In this document: piece by piece, positions 16,589-24,674 of the stretch
How positions within the stretch are numbered: position 1 is the first letter of the stretch
How the letters are laid out: every line of letters begins with the position of its first letter
Assembly: GCA_052034255.1 (NCBI GenBank)
Contig: JBPOIU010000045.1
Span: 16,825 to 80,824, forward strand
DNA from: JADJEK01 sp052034255
GTDB lineage: Bacteria; Planctomycetota; B15-G4; JADJEK01
Length of the DNA: 64,000 bases
Direction: 5' to 3'
Position numbers and translations under genes: made by a program
Notes under the pieces: model-generated
The model's database searches: none
The model's input: the letters and a program-made list of their open reading frames with translations, nothing else
Told to the model about the DNA's origin: nothing

Positions 16589-18472
16589 TCAGGCTCCTTC
16601 GTTTTCGAGAACGAGATCGTCGCCGCCCCCCACGCGCTTCGCCTTCTTGCGGTCGTTTTCATCGAGCAAGCGCTTGCGCAACCGGATCGAGTCCGGCGTC
16701 ACCTCGACGAGTTCGTCGTCGTCGATGTACTCGAGCGCTTCTTCGAGTGCGAACACACGGGGCGGGGCGAGACGGACGTTCTTTTCGGCACCCGCGGACC
16801 GCATGTTGGTGAGTTTTTTCTCACGGCCCACGTTGATCGTCAGGTCGCCCGGCTTGCAGTGCTCGCCGACGATCTGGCCGACGTACACCTCGTCCTGCGG
16901 ACCGACGAAGAACACACCGCGGTCTTGCAGGCCTTCGAGTGCGTAGAACGTGACCGGATGCGACTCCATCGAGATCAGCGCGCCGTTGATGCGGTGCGGG
17001 ATGGAGCCCTTGAAGAACTCGTACTGATAGAAGCTGTGGTGGATGATCGCTTCGCCCTGCGTCAGGGTCAGCAGGTGCGTGCGCAAGCCGATCAAACCAC
17101 GCGACGGCACGTGGAACTCGAGGTGCGTGAGGTTGTTCTTCGTGTCCATGACCGCGACTTCGCCGCGGCGCGGACCGAGGACCTCGATGACCTTGCCGGC
17201 GTGCTGTTGCGGCACGTCGACGACGAGGATCTCGATCGGTTCGGCCTTCTTGCCGTTGATCTCGCGATAGATCGGACGCGGCTTGCCGACCGCGAACTCG
17301 AAGCCCTCGCGGCGCATGTTCTCGATCAGGATGCCGAGGTGCAGCGTGCCGCGGCCCGAGACCTTGAAGGCATCCGGATCGGGCGTGTCCTCGACGCGCA
17401 GGGCGACGTTGCTCTGCAGTTCCTTGTACAGACGCTCGCGCAAGTGGCGTGAGGTCAGGAAGTCGCCCGAGCGGCCGGCGAACGGCGACGAGTTCACGTA
17501 GAACACCATCGAGATCGTCGGCTCGTCGATCGTGATCAGCGGCATCGGGATCGGGTTGTCGAGGTCCGCGATCGTGTCGCCGATGTCGATGTCCTCGATG
17601 CCCTGCACCGCGCACAGATCGCCGGCTTCGACTTCGTCGACCGGCTTGCGCTCCATGCCTTCGAACGAGAACAGCCCGCCGACGTTGACGTCCTTGCGCT
17701 TCCCGTCACGACGCAGCACCGCGACGCGGCGCTTCGTCTTCAGCACGCCGGCGTAGACGCGGCCGATCGCGATGCGCCCGACGTACTCGTTGTAGTCGAG
17801 CGACGTGACCTGGAACTGCAGCGGCTCATCGATCGGCGCACGCGGGGCGGGCACCGATTCCATGATCACTTCGAGCAGCGGGCGCATGTCCTTGCGCTCG
17901 TGGTCGAGCTCGCGGGTCGCGAACGAGTTCTTGCCGGACGCGTAGCACACGGCGAAATCGAGCGCCTCGTCGTCGGCGCCGAGCTCGACGAACAAGTCGA
18001 ACACTTCGTCGAGCACCTCGTGCGGGCGCGCGTCCGGACGGTCGATCTTGTTGATGCAGACGATCGGCTTCAGCTTCTGCTCGAACGCCTTCTTCAACAC
18101 GAACCGCGTCTGCGGCATCGGGCCTTCGAACGCGTCCACCACGAGCAGCGCCGAATCGGCGAGCTTCAACACACGCTCGACCTCGCCGCCGAAGTCGGCG
18201 TGGCCGGGCGTGTCGATGACGTTGATCTTCGCGTCGTTCCAGCGGATCGACGTGTTCTTCGCGAGGATCGTGATGCCGCGCTCGCGTTCGAGCGCGTTGT
18301 TGTCGAGCACGAGTTCGTCACCGACCGTTCGCGCTTCGACGGCGCCCGTGTACCGCATCAAGCGGTCCACGAGCGTCGTCTTGCCGTGGTCGACGTGCGC
18401 GATGATCGCGATGTTGCGCAGCTTGGAATTACGGCGCACACCGGCGGCCGGGACGATCGTGCTCTCAGGCAT
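16589..18472 (-). CDS. typA: Ribosome-binding GTPase TypA/BipA
   Basis: 627 residues, the usual length. The GTPase domain shows G1 AHVDHGKTT, the switch region RERGITILAKN, G3 DTPGHADFGGEVERV and G4 NKIDRPDA. Elongation-factor-like domains follow, with VNSSPFAGRSGDFLTSR and GRGTLHLGILIENMRREG, and the C-terminal domain includes VPSRGLIGLRTHLLT, all characteristic of BipA. It acts on the 70S ribosome during assembly and stress. The start overlaps the end of gdhA by eight bases, so translation is probably coupled, and the stop lies three bases before the oxidoreductase start. Identification is confident. Confidence 0.95.
   Translation of the reverse strand: MPESTIVPAAGVRRNSKLRNIAIIAHVDHGKTTLVDRLMRYTGAVEARTVGDELVLDNNALERERGITILAKNTSIRWNDAKINVIDTPGHADFGGEVERVLKLADSALLVVDAFEGPMPQTRFVLKKAFEQKLKPIVCINKIDRPDARPHEVLDEVFDLFVELGADDEALDFAVCYASGKNSFATRELDHERKDMRPLLEVIMESVPAPRAPIDEPLQFQVTSLDYNEYVGRIAIGRVYAGVLKTKRRVAVLRRDGKRKDVNVGGLFSFEGMERKPVDEVEAGDLCAVQGIEDIDIGDTIADLDNPIPMPLITIDEPTISMVFYVNSSPFAGRSGDFLTSRHLRERLYKELQSNVALRVEDTPDPDAFKVSGRGTLHLGILIENMRREGFEFAVGKPRPIYREINGKKAEPIEILVVDVPQQHAGKVIEVLGPRRGEVAVMDTKNNLTHLEFHVPSRGLIGLRTHLLTLTQGEAIIHHSFYQYEFFKGSIPHRINGALISMESHPVTFYALEGLQDRGVFFVGPQDEVYVGQIVGEHCKPGDLTINVGREKKLTNMRSAGAEKNVRLAPPRVFALEEALEYIDDDELVEVTPDSIRLRKRLLDENDRKKAKRVGGGDDLVLENEGA
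16594..16599 (-). promoter_or_regulatory. Ribosome-binding site that sets the oxidoreductase start
   Basis: On the minus strand this reads AAGGAG, inside the last codons of typA. It is seven bases before CTG 16586 and four before an in-frame ATC. It is the main evidence that the flavoprotein initiates at a non-standard codon here. Confidence 0.6.
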
Positions 18473-19730
18473 AGAGTCCGCGCTTCTTCGTGACGGAGGC
18501 CACGCGGTCGACGGCGACGATGTACGCCGCGGTCCGCATGTTCGTCTTGTATTGCTCGGCCGTGGCGTGGACCTCGGCGAACGCCTTTTGCATCTTCTGG
18601 ACGAGCTCCTTGTTCACGCGCTCTTCGTCCCAGAAGTAACCCATGCGGTCCTGGACCCACTCGAAGTAGGAGACCGTGACACCGCCCGCGTTCGCGAGGA
18701 TGTCCGGGCAGACCAGGACACCCTTGTCGTCGAGAATCGCGTCGGCGTCCGCCGTCGTCGGGCCGTTCGCGCCTTCGACGATGATCTTGGCCTTCACGTT
18801 CTTCGCGTTCTTCGCCGTGATGACGTTCTCCGTCGCGGCCGGCACCAGCACGTCGCACTCGACTTCGACCAGCTTGTCGGCGTCGAGCGGCTTGCTGCCC
18901 TTGAAGCCGACGACCGACTTGGTCGCCTTCACGTGGGCGTGCAGCTTCGCGACGTCGAGCCCGAGCGGATTGTGGATCGCGCCCTGGATGTCGGAGACGG
19001 CGACGATCTTCGCGCCTTGCTCGGCGATCAGCGTCGCGGCCCAGCCACCGACGTTGCCGAAGCCCTGAATCGCGACCTTCGCGCCCTTCAGCTTCATCTT
19101 CTTCACGGCCGCGGCGCATTCGAGCGTCGCGAGCACGCCACGGCCCGTCGCGGCCGAACGACCGGCGGATCCGCCGAGACCGATCGGCTTGCCGGTGACG
19201 ACCGCGGTCGTCGCTTGGCGGACGTGCATCGAGTACGTGTCCATGAACCAGGCCATGACCTGTTCATTGGTGTTGACGTCGGGAGCCGGGACGTCCTTGT
19301 CCGGGCCGATGATGTCCATGATCGCTGCGGTGTAGCGACGCGTCATGCGTTCGAGCTCACCCTGCGACAGCGCCTTCGGGTCGCAGATGATGCCGCCCTT
19401 GCCACCGCCGAACGGGACGTTCACGACGGCGCACTTCATCGTCATCCAGGCCGCGAGCGCGCGGACCTCGTCGATGTCGACCTTCGAGTCGTAGCGGATG
19501 CCGCCCTTGGCCGGGCCGATCGCGGTGTTGTGCTGGACGCGATACCCGGTGAAGACGCGGAACGTGCCGTCGTCCATCAAGACCGGGACCGCGACCGTCA
19601 GCTCGCGCGTCGGCGTCTTCAGGATGTCGCCGAGCCCGGGGTCGAGCTTCAGGTACTTGGCCGCGTTGTCGAAACGCTTCTTGAACTGTTCGAAGGGGTT
19701 GTGTTCTGCACCAGCCGCAGCGCCACTCAT
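18465..19730 (-). CDS. gdhA: Glutamate dehydrogenase (Glu/Leu/Phe/Val family)
   Basis: 421 residues, typical of hexameric GDH. It converts glutamate and 2-oxoglutarate, linking nitrogen and carbon metabolism. Substrate-binding motifs are QHNTAIGPAKGGIRY and VPFGGGKGGI with the catalytic lysine, and PAPDVNT. The Rossmann nucleotide site is VAIQGFGNVGGWAATL, and AAATEN and GANGPTT follow as in the family. The ATG at 19730 has GGAG eight bases upstream; a promoter-like element lies just beyond. It is first in an operon with typA (8-base overlap) and the flavoprotein. Cofactor preference cannot be stated with certainty. Confidence 0.93.
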   Translation of the reverse strand: MSGAAAGAEHNPFEQFKKRFDNAAKYLKLDPGLGDILKTPTRELTVAVPVLMDDGTFRVFTGYRVQHNTAIGPAKGGIRYDSKVDIDEVRALAAWMTMKCAVVNVPFGGGKGGIICDPKALSQGELERMTRRYTAAIMDIIGPDKDVPAPDVNTNEQVMAWFMDTYSMHVRQATTAVVTGKPIGLGGSAGRSAATGRGVLATLECAAAVKKMKLKGAKVAIQGFGNVGGWAATLIAEQGAKIVAVSDIQGAIHNPLGLDVAKLHAHVKATKSVVGFKGSKPLDADKLVEVECDVLVPAATENVITAKNAKNVKAKIIVEGANGPTTADADAILDDKGVLVCPDILANAGGVTVSYFEWVQDRMGYFWDEERVNKELVQKMQKAFAEVHATAEQYKTNMRTAAYIVAVDRVASVTKKRGLYA

Positions 19731-19771
19731 CGCGGGCACTCCGAGTTCAGGATTGGGGTCGAAAAGCGCGG

Positions 19772-19801
19772 AGCTTACCCCACGATCCAGGGGACGGGCA
19801 A
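19772..19801 (-). promoter_or_regulatory. Candidate sigma-70 promoter for gdhA-typA operon
   Basis: On the minus strand TTGCCC (19796-19801) and TAAGCT (19772-19777) are separated by 18 bases. The -10 lies about 42 bases upstream of the gdhA ATG, a plausible leader length. The match is partial, so this is a suggestion. Confidence 0.35.
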
Positions 19802-19899
19802 GGCGAGCGATCAAACGCCGCAGGGGGCGGCGCAATGCAGCGGGGTGAGGCGCGGGGCGTTTTTGCGTCGGTCTGGAGGGGGCTCGGCCAATCCACCCC

Positions 19900-22512
19900 T
19901 CACCGCGAGCCCGAGGCACTCGGCGCGTCGGTACGCGCCAGCGCCTCGTTCAGCTCGCCCAGAGCTTCGGTCGCGAGCTCCCGGGTCTCGCGGTCGACGG
20001 CGGGATCCGCGAGCAGCGCCTCCACCAGCGCTTTCGATTCGAGGCGCCGCCCGCATGACGCCAGCATGCGCGCGTGGTTGTATCGCATGATCATCGTGGT
20101 CCTTGCGTCCGGACCGAGCACGGCTCGGGACAACGCCACGCACTCCTCGGTCGCCGCGGCGGCCTCGACGAACTTGCCTTGTTCCCCGAGCGCTCGTCCG
20201 AGCAGGGGCGTGGCCTCGAGCCGCAGGGCGTCGTCGGCGGCGGCACGCGCGGAAGCGACCGCCTCGGCGGCTTCGCGCTCGGCGTCCGCGAACTGCCGCA
20301 ATCGCAGCAAGAGCGCGCTGAGGTTCGTCCGCAGCAGCGTGACCTGGCGCTCATCCCCCACGGCTCTCGCCGCGTCGATGGCCCGCGCGTAGAGCGCCCG
20401 CGCATTTTCGATCCGACCGGCGCTGGCGATCGCGAACGCGAGCGCGCCGAGCGTCATGCGCGGCGCGGGATGTCCATGACCGAGCAGCAGGACCTGCTGT
20501 GGATACACGATGCCGAGGATGCGCTCGGCGCGGTGGAACTCCCCCGCGTCGATCAGCGCCATCGCGAGGTTGGTCCACTCGACCAGGGCACTGGTGTCCG
20601 GCTCGTCGGGGGCGGGCTGTTCCTTCCCGCGCAGTCGCGACATGTTCTGGAGCAACGCGATCGCATCCGAGGTCGCTCCCTGTCGGCGGAGCGCCACCGC
20701 GCACGAACCGCGCAACAGGTCCACGACTTCGGCGTCGAACCCACCCTCTTCCGCGAGATGGACCAACTGCCGATGGAGCACCACGGCTTCGTCGTAGCGC
20801 TGCTGGAGCCGTAGGCACTGCGCGACGATGTCCCGCGCCAAGAGCTCGTCGATCCCGGTCGGTCGAGTTCCCCCGCGCCAATCCCCGGCGACCGACTCGG
20901 CCGTCGCCCTCGCTTCCGCGATCGCGCCCGAATCGAGCAGCGCTCGAGCGAGCCGCTGCGTGACCATGCACCGATCGCGCGCGTTCGACGTCGGCGCATC
21001 CTCGATCGCGTCCGCCGCGGCTTCGTAATGCTCGATCGCGCGCGCCGGCACGCCGAGATCGCTGAACACGTCCGCGAATCTCAAGTGCAGCGTGGCGCGG
21101 ACTCCCGGCCGGTCGGCGAACCGCTCGTCGATCCAAGGCGCAGCGCGTTCCATCGCGTCGCGCACGGTGATGTCGATCCGCCCTTCTCTCGGACTCGCTC
21201 CCGCGAACACGTCGCCGAGGAACGCGGCGACCGCGACGGCGTCTTCGCCGTGACTCTCGGCGTCGAGTTGGGCGCGACGCGCGTCTTCGCGCGCCACGGT
21301 GGCTCGCCACCAGCCCCACGTCGAGGTGATGGAGCCCGCGATCAGCACGACGACGAAGGCCGCGATCCATGCGACCTCCACGCGATGCAAAGCCGCGAGG
21401 CGCCACATCCGCTCGAACGGTCCTTGATCGCGGGCCGTGATCGGTTCGCCGCAACGCAACGCGCGCAAGTCCTGCGCGAGCCGACTCGCGGTCGGATAAC
21501 GCCGTGCGGGGTCGGGATCGAGCGCCTTCAGCAGGATGCTCTCGAGGTCCTTCGAAAGCGTCGGGTCCAGCGAACGCGGTCGCGCCGGCAAGCGCCGGCG
21601 TTGCGCGATGCATTCGGCGAGGCTCGCGCCGGCCGCGGGAGACGGGCTGCGGCCCAATACCAACTCGTGCAAGATCAAGCCGAGCGCGTACACGTCCGAG
21701 GGCGGGCCCACGCGATCGAGTGGGCCATCGAGTTGCTCCGGGCTCATGGAACGCAGCGTGCCCAGCAGTTCACCGCTGCGCGTCATCGACGGGTCGTCGA
21801 ACATGCGCGCGATGCCGAAGTCGATCACGCGCACGCGGCCGTCCGCGCCGACGAGCACGTTCGACGGCTTCAGATCGCGATGGACGACTCCGTGTTCGTG
21901 CGCGAATCCGACCGCGTCACAGACTGGCAGCATGAGGTCGATGCATTGATCGCGCGTCGCGTTCGCGGCGCGCGCGTGGGACACGACGTCGCGAGCCCCG
22001 GGAACCAGCTCCATCGCGATGTAGGACAGCCTCGCGCTCACTCCGGCGTTCGAGTCCACGTGCGTGCCGGCCTCGTGGATCCGCGCGATGACCGGGTGAT
22101 CCAACAGCGCGAGGACCTTCGCCTCGCGTTCGAAGCGCAAGAACGACGCGCCGGAACCGAAGGAGCCACGCAAGACCTTCAGCGCGACGTGCCGTCGCGG
22201 TTCGTCTTGCACGGCTTCGTAGACGACGCCCATGCCGCCGGCCGCGAGCTCACGCACGATCGTGTAGCGCCCGACGCGCGCGGGCGGACCCGCGGCCGCG
22301 TCGGCCAACGCGGTCGCGCGTATGCGTGCCGCGATCGCGCACCACGCAGCGTCGCCGTCGTCGCCGTCGTCGTGTGCCAAGCACGCCTCGACCTCGGCGC
22401 GCAACGACGGCTCGTCGCACGCGGCCGCCACGAACGCGTCGCGTGCCGATGCATCGAGTTCCAGGGCGCGATCGAGGATCGACTTCACGCGCGCCCACGA
22501 CGAGTCGTTCAC
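19900..22512 (-). CDS. Membrane Ser/Thr protein kinase with C-terminal helical (TPR-like) repeats
   Basis: 870 residues. The kinase domain runs from about 81 to 350: glycine loop RELAAGGMGVVYEA, ATP lysine in HVALKVLRG, catalytic loop VVHRDLKPSNVL, DFGIARMFDD, and the activation segment ending MSPEQ. A transmembrane segment (about 380-401, AWIAAFVVVLIAGSITSTWG) follows. The remaining roughly 470 residues are Ala/Leu/Arg-rich helical repeats resembling TPRs (for example FHRAERILGIVYPQQ). The order matches planctomycete Hanks-type kinases. The start codon is GTG at 22512, overlapping the sigma factor stop in GTGA, so the two are translationally coupled. The kinase may modify the sigma factor or its partners; that is inference. 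Confidence 0.9.
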   Translation of the reverse strand: MNDSSWARVKSILDRALELDASARDAFVAAACDEPSLRAEVEACLAHDDGDDGDAAWCAIAARIRATALADAAAGPPARVGRYTIVRELAAGGMGVVYEAVQDEPRRHVALKVLRGSFGSGASFLRFEREAKVLALLDHPVIARIHEAGTHVDSNAGVSARLSYIAMELVPGARDVVSHARAANATRDQCIDLMLPVCDAVGFAHEHGVVHRDLKPSNVLVGADGRVRVIDFGIARMFDDPSMTRSGELLGTLRSMSPEQLDGPLDRVGPPSDVYALGLILHELVLGRSPSPAAGASLAECIAQRRRLPARPRSLDPTLSKDLESILLKALDPDPARRYPTASRLAQDLRALRCGEPITARDQGPFERMWRLAALHRVEVAWIAAFVVVLIAGSITSTWGWWRATVAREDARRAQLDAESHGEDAVAVAAFLGDVFAGASPREGRIDITVRDAMERAAPWIDERFADRPGVRATLHLRFADVFSDLGVPARAIEHYEAAADAIEDAPTSNARDRCMVTQRLARALLDSGAIAEARATAESVAGDWRGGTRPTGIDELLARDIVAQCLRLQQRYDEAVVLHRQLVHLAEEGGFDAEVVDLLRGSCAVALRRQGATSDAIALLQNMSRLRGKEQPAPDEPDTSALVEWTNLAMALIDAGEFHRAERILGIVYPQQVLLLGHGHPAPRMTLGALAFAIASAGRIENARALYARAIDAARAVGDERQVTLLRTNLSALLLRLRQFADAEREAAEAVASARAAADDALRLEATPLLGRALGEQGKFVEAAAATEECVALSRAVLGPDARTTMIMRYNHARMLASCGRRLESKALVEALLADPAVDRETRELATEALGELNEALARTDAPSASGSR

Positions 22513-23114
22513 GGCGAAGTCTCCGTGTCGTCGCGGTTCGGTTCGGAATCGATCGGATCGAGCTCGCGCCAGAGGAACATGCGAGCGAGGCGCGACTGTC
22601 GCTTCACGGTCGACGCCGACGTGTCCAGCGTCGCGGCCGTCTCTTCGACGCTGAGGCCGAGGAAGAAGCGCAATTCGACGACGCGGACCAGTTCGGGATC
22701 GAGCCGCTCGAGTCGTTCAAGCGCGTCATGGATGCCGCAGACGACCGCCGCATCGTCGACGACGCTCGCTCCGGACGACGTCGACGACGCGACCGCGGCA
22801 TGGCCACCGCGCTTCAACGCCGCACGCGCGCGTGCGTGATCGACGAGGACACTGCGCATCGCGCTCGCGGCCACCGCGAAGAAGTGCCGGCGATCCTCGT
22901 AGTCGCCGTACCCTCCGCCCGCGAGCTTGACCCACACTTCATGGACGAGCGCGGTCGGCCCCAAGGTCGGAGTCGCGCCGAACCGGCCGCGCACCGCGGG
23001 ACCGTGGGACGCCGCGATCGCCTTGAGCTGGTCGTAGACGGAGCGCAGCAGGACGTCGGCTGCTTCACGATCGCCATTGCGCATGCGGTGGAGCAATGCC
23101 GTGATGTCGCCCAT
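22509..23114 (-). CDS. ECF-type RNA polymerase sigma factor (kinase-associated group)
   Basis: 201 residues. The N-terminus MGDITALLHRMRNGDREAAD and the following TPTLGPTALVHEVWVKLA and HFFAVAASAMRSVLVDHAR match the ECF group annotated as TIGR02999/Sigma-70 ECF-like, common in Planctomycetes and Acidobacteria. Region 4 is in VVELRFFLGLSVEETAATLD with the helix-turn-helix before STVKRQSRLARMFL. The ATG at 23114 gives the standard family N-terminus; a longer upstream frame is not sigma-like. Overlap of its stop with the kinase GTG indicates one operon. Members of this group typically sit beside Ser/Thr kinases rather than anti-sigma factors, consistent with control by phosphorylation. Confidence 0.9.
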   Translation of the reverse strand: MGDITALLHRMRNGDREAADVLLRSVYDQLKAIAASHGPAVRGRFGATPTLGPTALVHEVWVKLAGGGYGDYEDRRHFFAVAASAMRSVLVDHARARAALKRGGHAAVASSTSSGASVVDDAAVVCGIHDALERLERLDPELVRVVELRFFLGLSVEETAATLDTSASTVKRQSRLARMFLWRELDPIDSEPNRDDTETSP

Positions 23115-23315
23115 GCGTGGATTCCACGGCAGACGAGCCCACGCGCGCAAGGGGCGAGGAACCCCGCGCCGCGGTTCCGCCTCGAGCGAGGTCACGACGT
23201 GCGTCGCGCGGACTCGAATCGGAGAATTACTGGCCCCTCGTCGCGCGGAATACCGTACTCGGCCCGGGCGGATCGCGTTGCCGCACGCACGATCCCGGCC
23301 CGCCAGGAGTCGACC

Positions 23316-24599
23316 ATGCATCTCCGACGCGTTCTCCTCGCCGCGAGTCTCGCGTGCGTTCCGGTGTCGAGCTTCGCCGCGAACGTCCACGTCGTCTCGT
23401 TCGCTCCGGGACCCGGGGTCGACTTCACCAGTGCTCAAGCCGCCGTCGATGCCGCGGCACCCGGTGACGTGATCTTGTTCCGCCAAGGTTCGTACGGTTC
23501 CGTGACGATCGCGGGCAAGGGGATCACACTGATCGCCGACGCGGGCGCGTTCGTGCACTTGGCCGCCGGGTTCTCGTTCAGCAAGACCATGGGCCCGCTG
23601 TCGTTCCACAACGTCGTGCGCGACGTGCCCGCTGGGGAGCGCGTCGTGTTCCGCGGCTTCTGGACGATCGGTGGGCTCGAACTCATCGACTGCGACGGTG
23701 CGGTCTGGATCGAGGATTGCGGCGTCGTGGGTACGGCGCCGGCGCTCCGCGCGAGCGGATGCGAGCGCGTCGACGTCGTCCGCGGTTCCGTCAAAGGCCT
23801 GCACGGCTACGTCGACCAGGCCGCGCACACGTTCATCCCGACCGGCGACGCGGCGTGGATCGTCGGCTCGAATCTGTGCGCGTCCGGCGCTGCGTTCATC
23901 GGCGGTGACGGCAAGGACTTCTCGTTCACGCAACTCGGTCCCTCGGGATCCACGAGCGCGGGCCGCGGGCTCGTACTCGACTCGGGCGCCACGGCGTGGC
24001 TCGAAGGTTCGACCGTCGTCGGCGGAACGGGAGGTGACGGCGAGGGCTCCGTGGCGCAGATCTATTGCTTCAACGGCGGCGACGGCGGCGTGGGCCTGCG
24101 CGTCGTGGCATCCTCGGCGACGTTGCGCAATACGTCCGTCGTCGGAGGTCCCGGAGGCAGCGTCGTCGGCTCGTGCCTGTTCTGGCCGCTCACCCCGGGC
24201 GCGGCCGGCAGTGCGATCGAGATCGTCTCCGGCAGCGTCACGACCTCGGACTTCAGCGGTGGTTCGATCACGCTGTCGTCACCGACGCGCGCCACGCAAT
24301 CGACGACGCTGTCGTTGACGGGTTCGGCGAACGGTGCGGCGGTGTTGTTCGTCGGCAGTTCGCTCGCGACCGGTCCGGCCGCGACGCCGCTCGGGTCCAC
24401 GCTGCTCTCGCCTTCGACGTACGTCGCGTTGGTCCCGCTCGGTCCCGCGGGTTCGGTCGGCCTGTCCATCCCGATGCCGATGCTGCCCCCCGGCATCGAG
24501 GCCGCTGCCGTGTTCACGCAGGCGGCGTTCTGTTCGCCGGTCGACGGCTGCGCGTTCGGCGCGGGGTCGGAGCTGACCGTGCTCGACGCGTCCCTCTGA
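23316..24599 (+). CDS. Secreted protein with right-handed beta-helix-like repeats
   Basis: 427 residues with a signal peptide (MHLRRVLLAASLACVPVSSFA, cleavage near residue 22). GVDFTSAQAAVDAAAPGDVI is the start pattern of parallel beta-helix (pectate-lyase-like) proteins. The body has short strand-turn units such as GLELIDCDGAVWIEDCGVV and LRASGCERVDVVRGSVKG. Gly/Ser/Thr content is high and charged residues are few. AGGAG at 23305-23309 precedes ATG 23316. It is probably exported; no catalytic motif was recognised, so an enzymatic role is not claimed. Its stop codon lies in the first unit of an 18-bp tandem repeat. Confidence 0.75.
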   Translation: MHLRRVLLAASLACVPVSSFAANVHVVSFAPGPGVDFTSAQAAVDAAAPGDVILFRQGSYGSVTIAGKGITLIADAGAFVHLAAGFSFSKTMGPLSFHNVVRDVPAGERVVFRGFWTIGGLELIDCDGAVWIEDCGVVGTAPALRASGCERVDVVRGSVKGLHGYVDQAAHTFIPTGDAAWIVGSNLCASGAAFIGGDGKDFSFTQLGPSGSTSAGRGLVLDSGATAWLEGSTVVGGTGGDGEGSVAQIYCFNGGDGGVGLRVVASSATLRNTSVVGGPGGSVVGSCLFWPLTPGAAGSAIEIVSGSVTTSDFSGGSITLSSPTRATQSTTLSLTGSANGAAVLFVGSSLATGPAATPLGSTLLSPSTYVALVPLGPAGSVGLSIPMPMLPPGIEAAAVFTQAAFCSPVDGCAFGAGSELTVLDASL

Positions 24600-24667
24600 C
24601 GCGGACGGCCGGGCTGACGCGGACGGCCGGGCTGACGCGGACGACCGGGCTGACGCGGACGACCGCG
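24596..24667. repeat. Four tandem 18-bp repeats at the end of the beta-helix gene
   Basis: Units at 24596-24613, 24614-24631, 24632-24649 and 24650-24667 share ctgacgcggacggccggg, with g-to-a changes in the last two units and one more change at the end of unit 4. The stop codon of the upstream gene is within unit 1, and an in-phase TGA recurs in every unit. The array ends seven bases before the stop of the convergent glycosyltransferase gene. Confidence 0.9.
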
Positions 24668-24674
24668 TTCGCGG

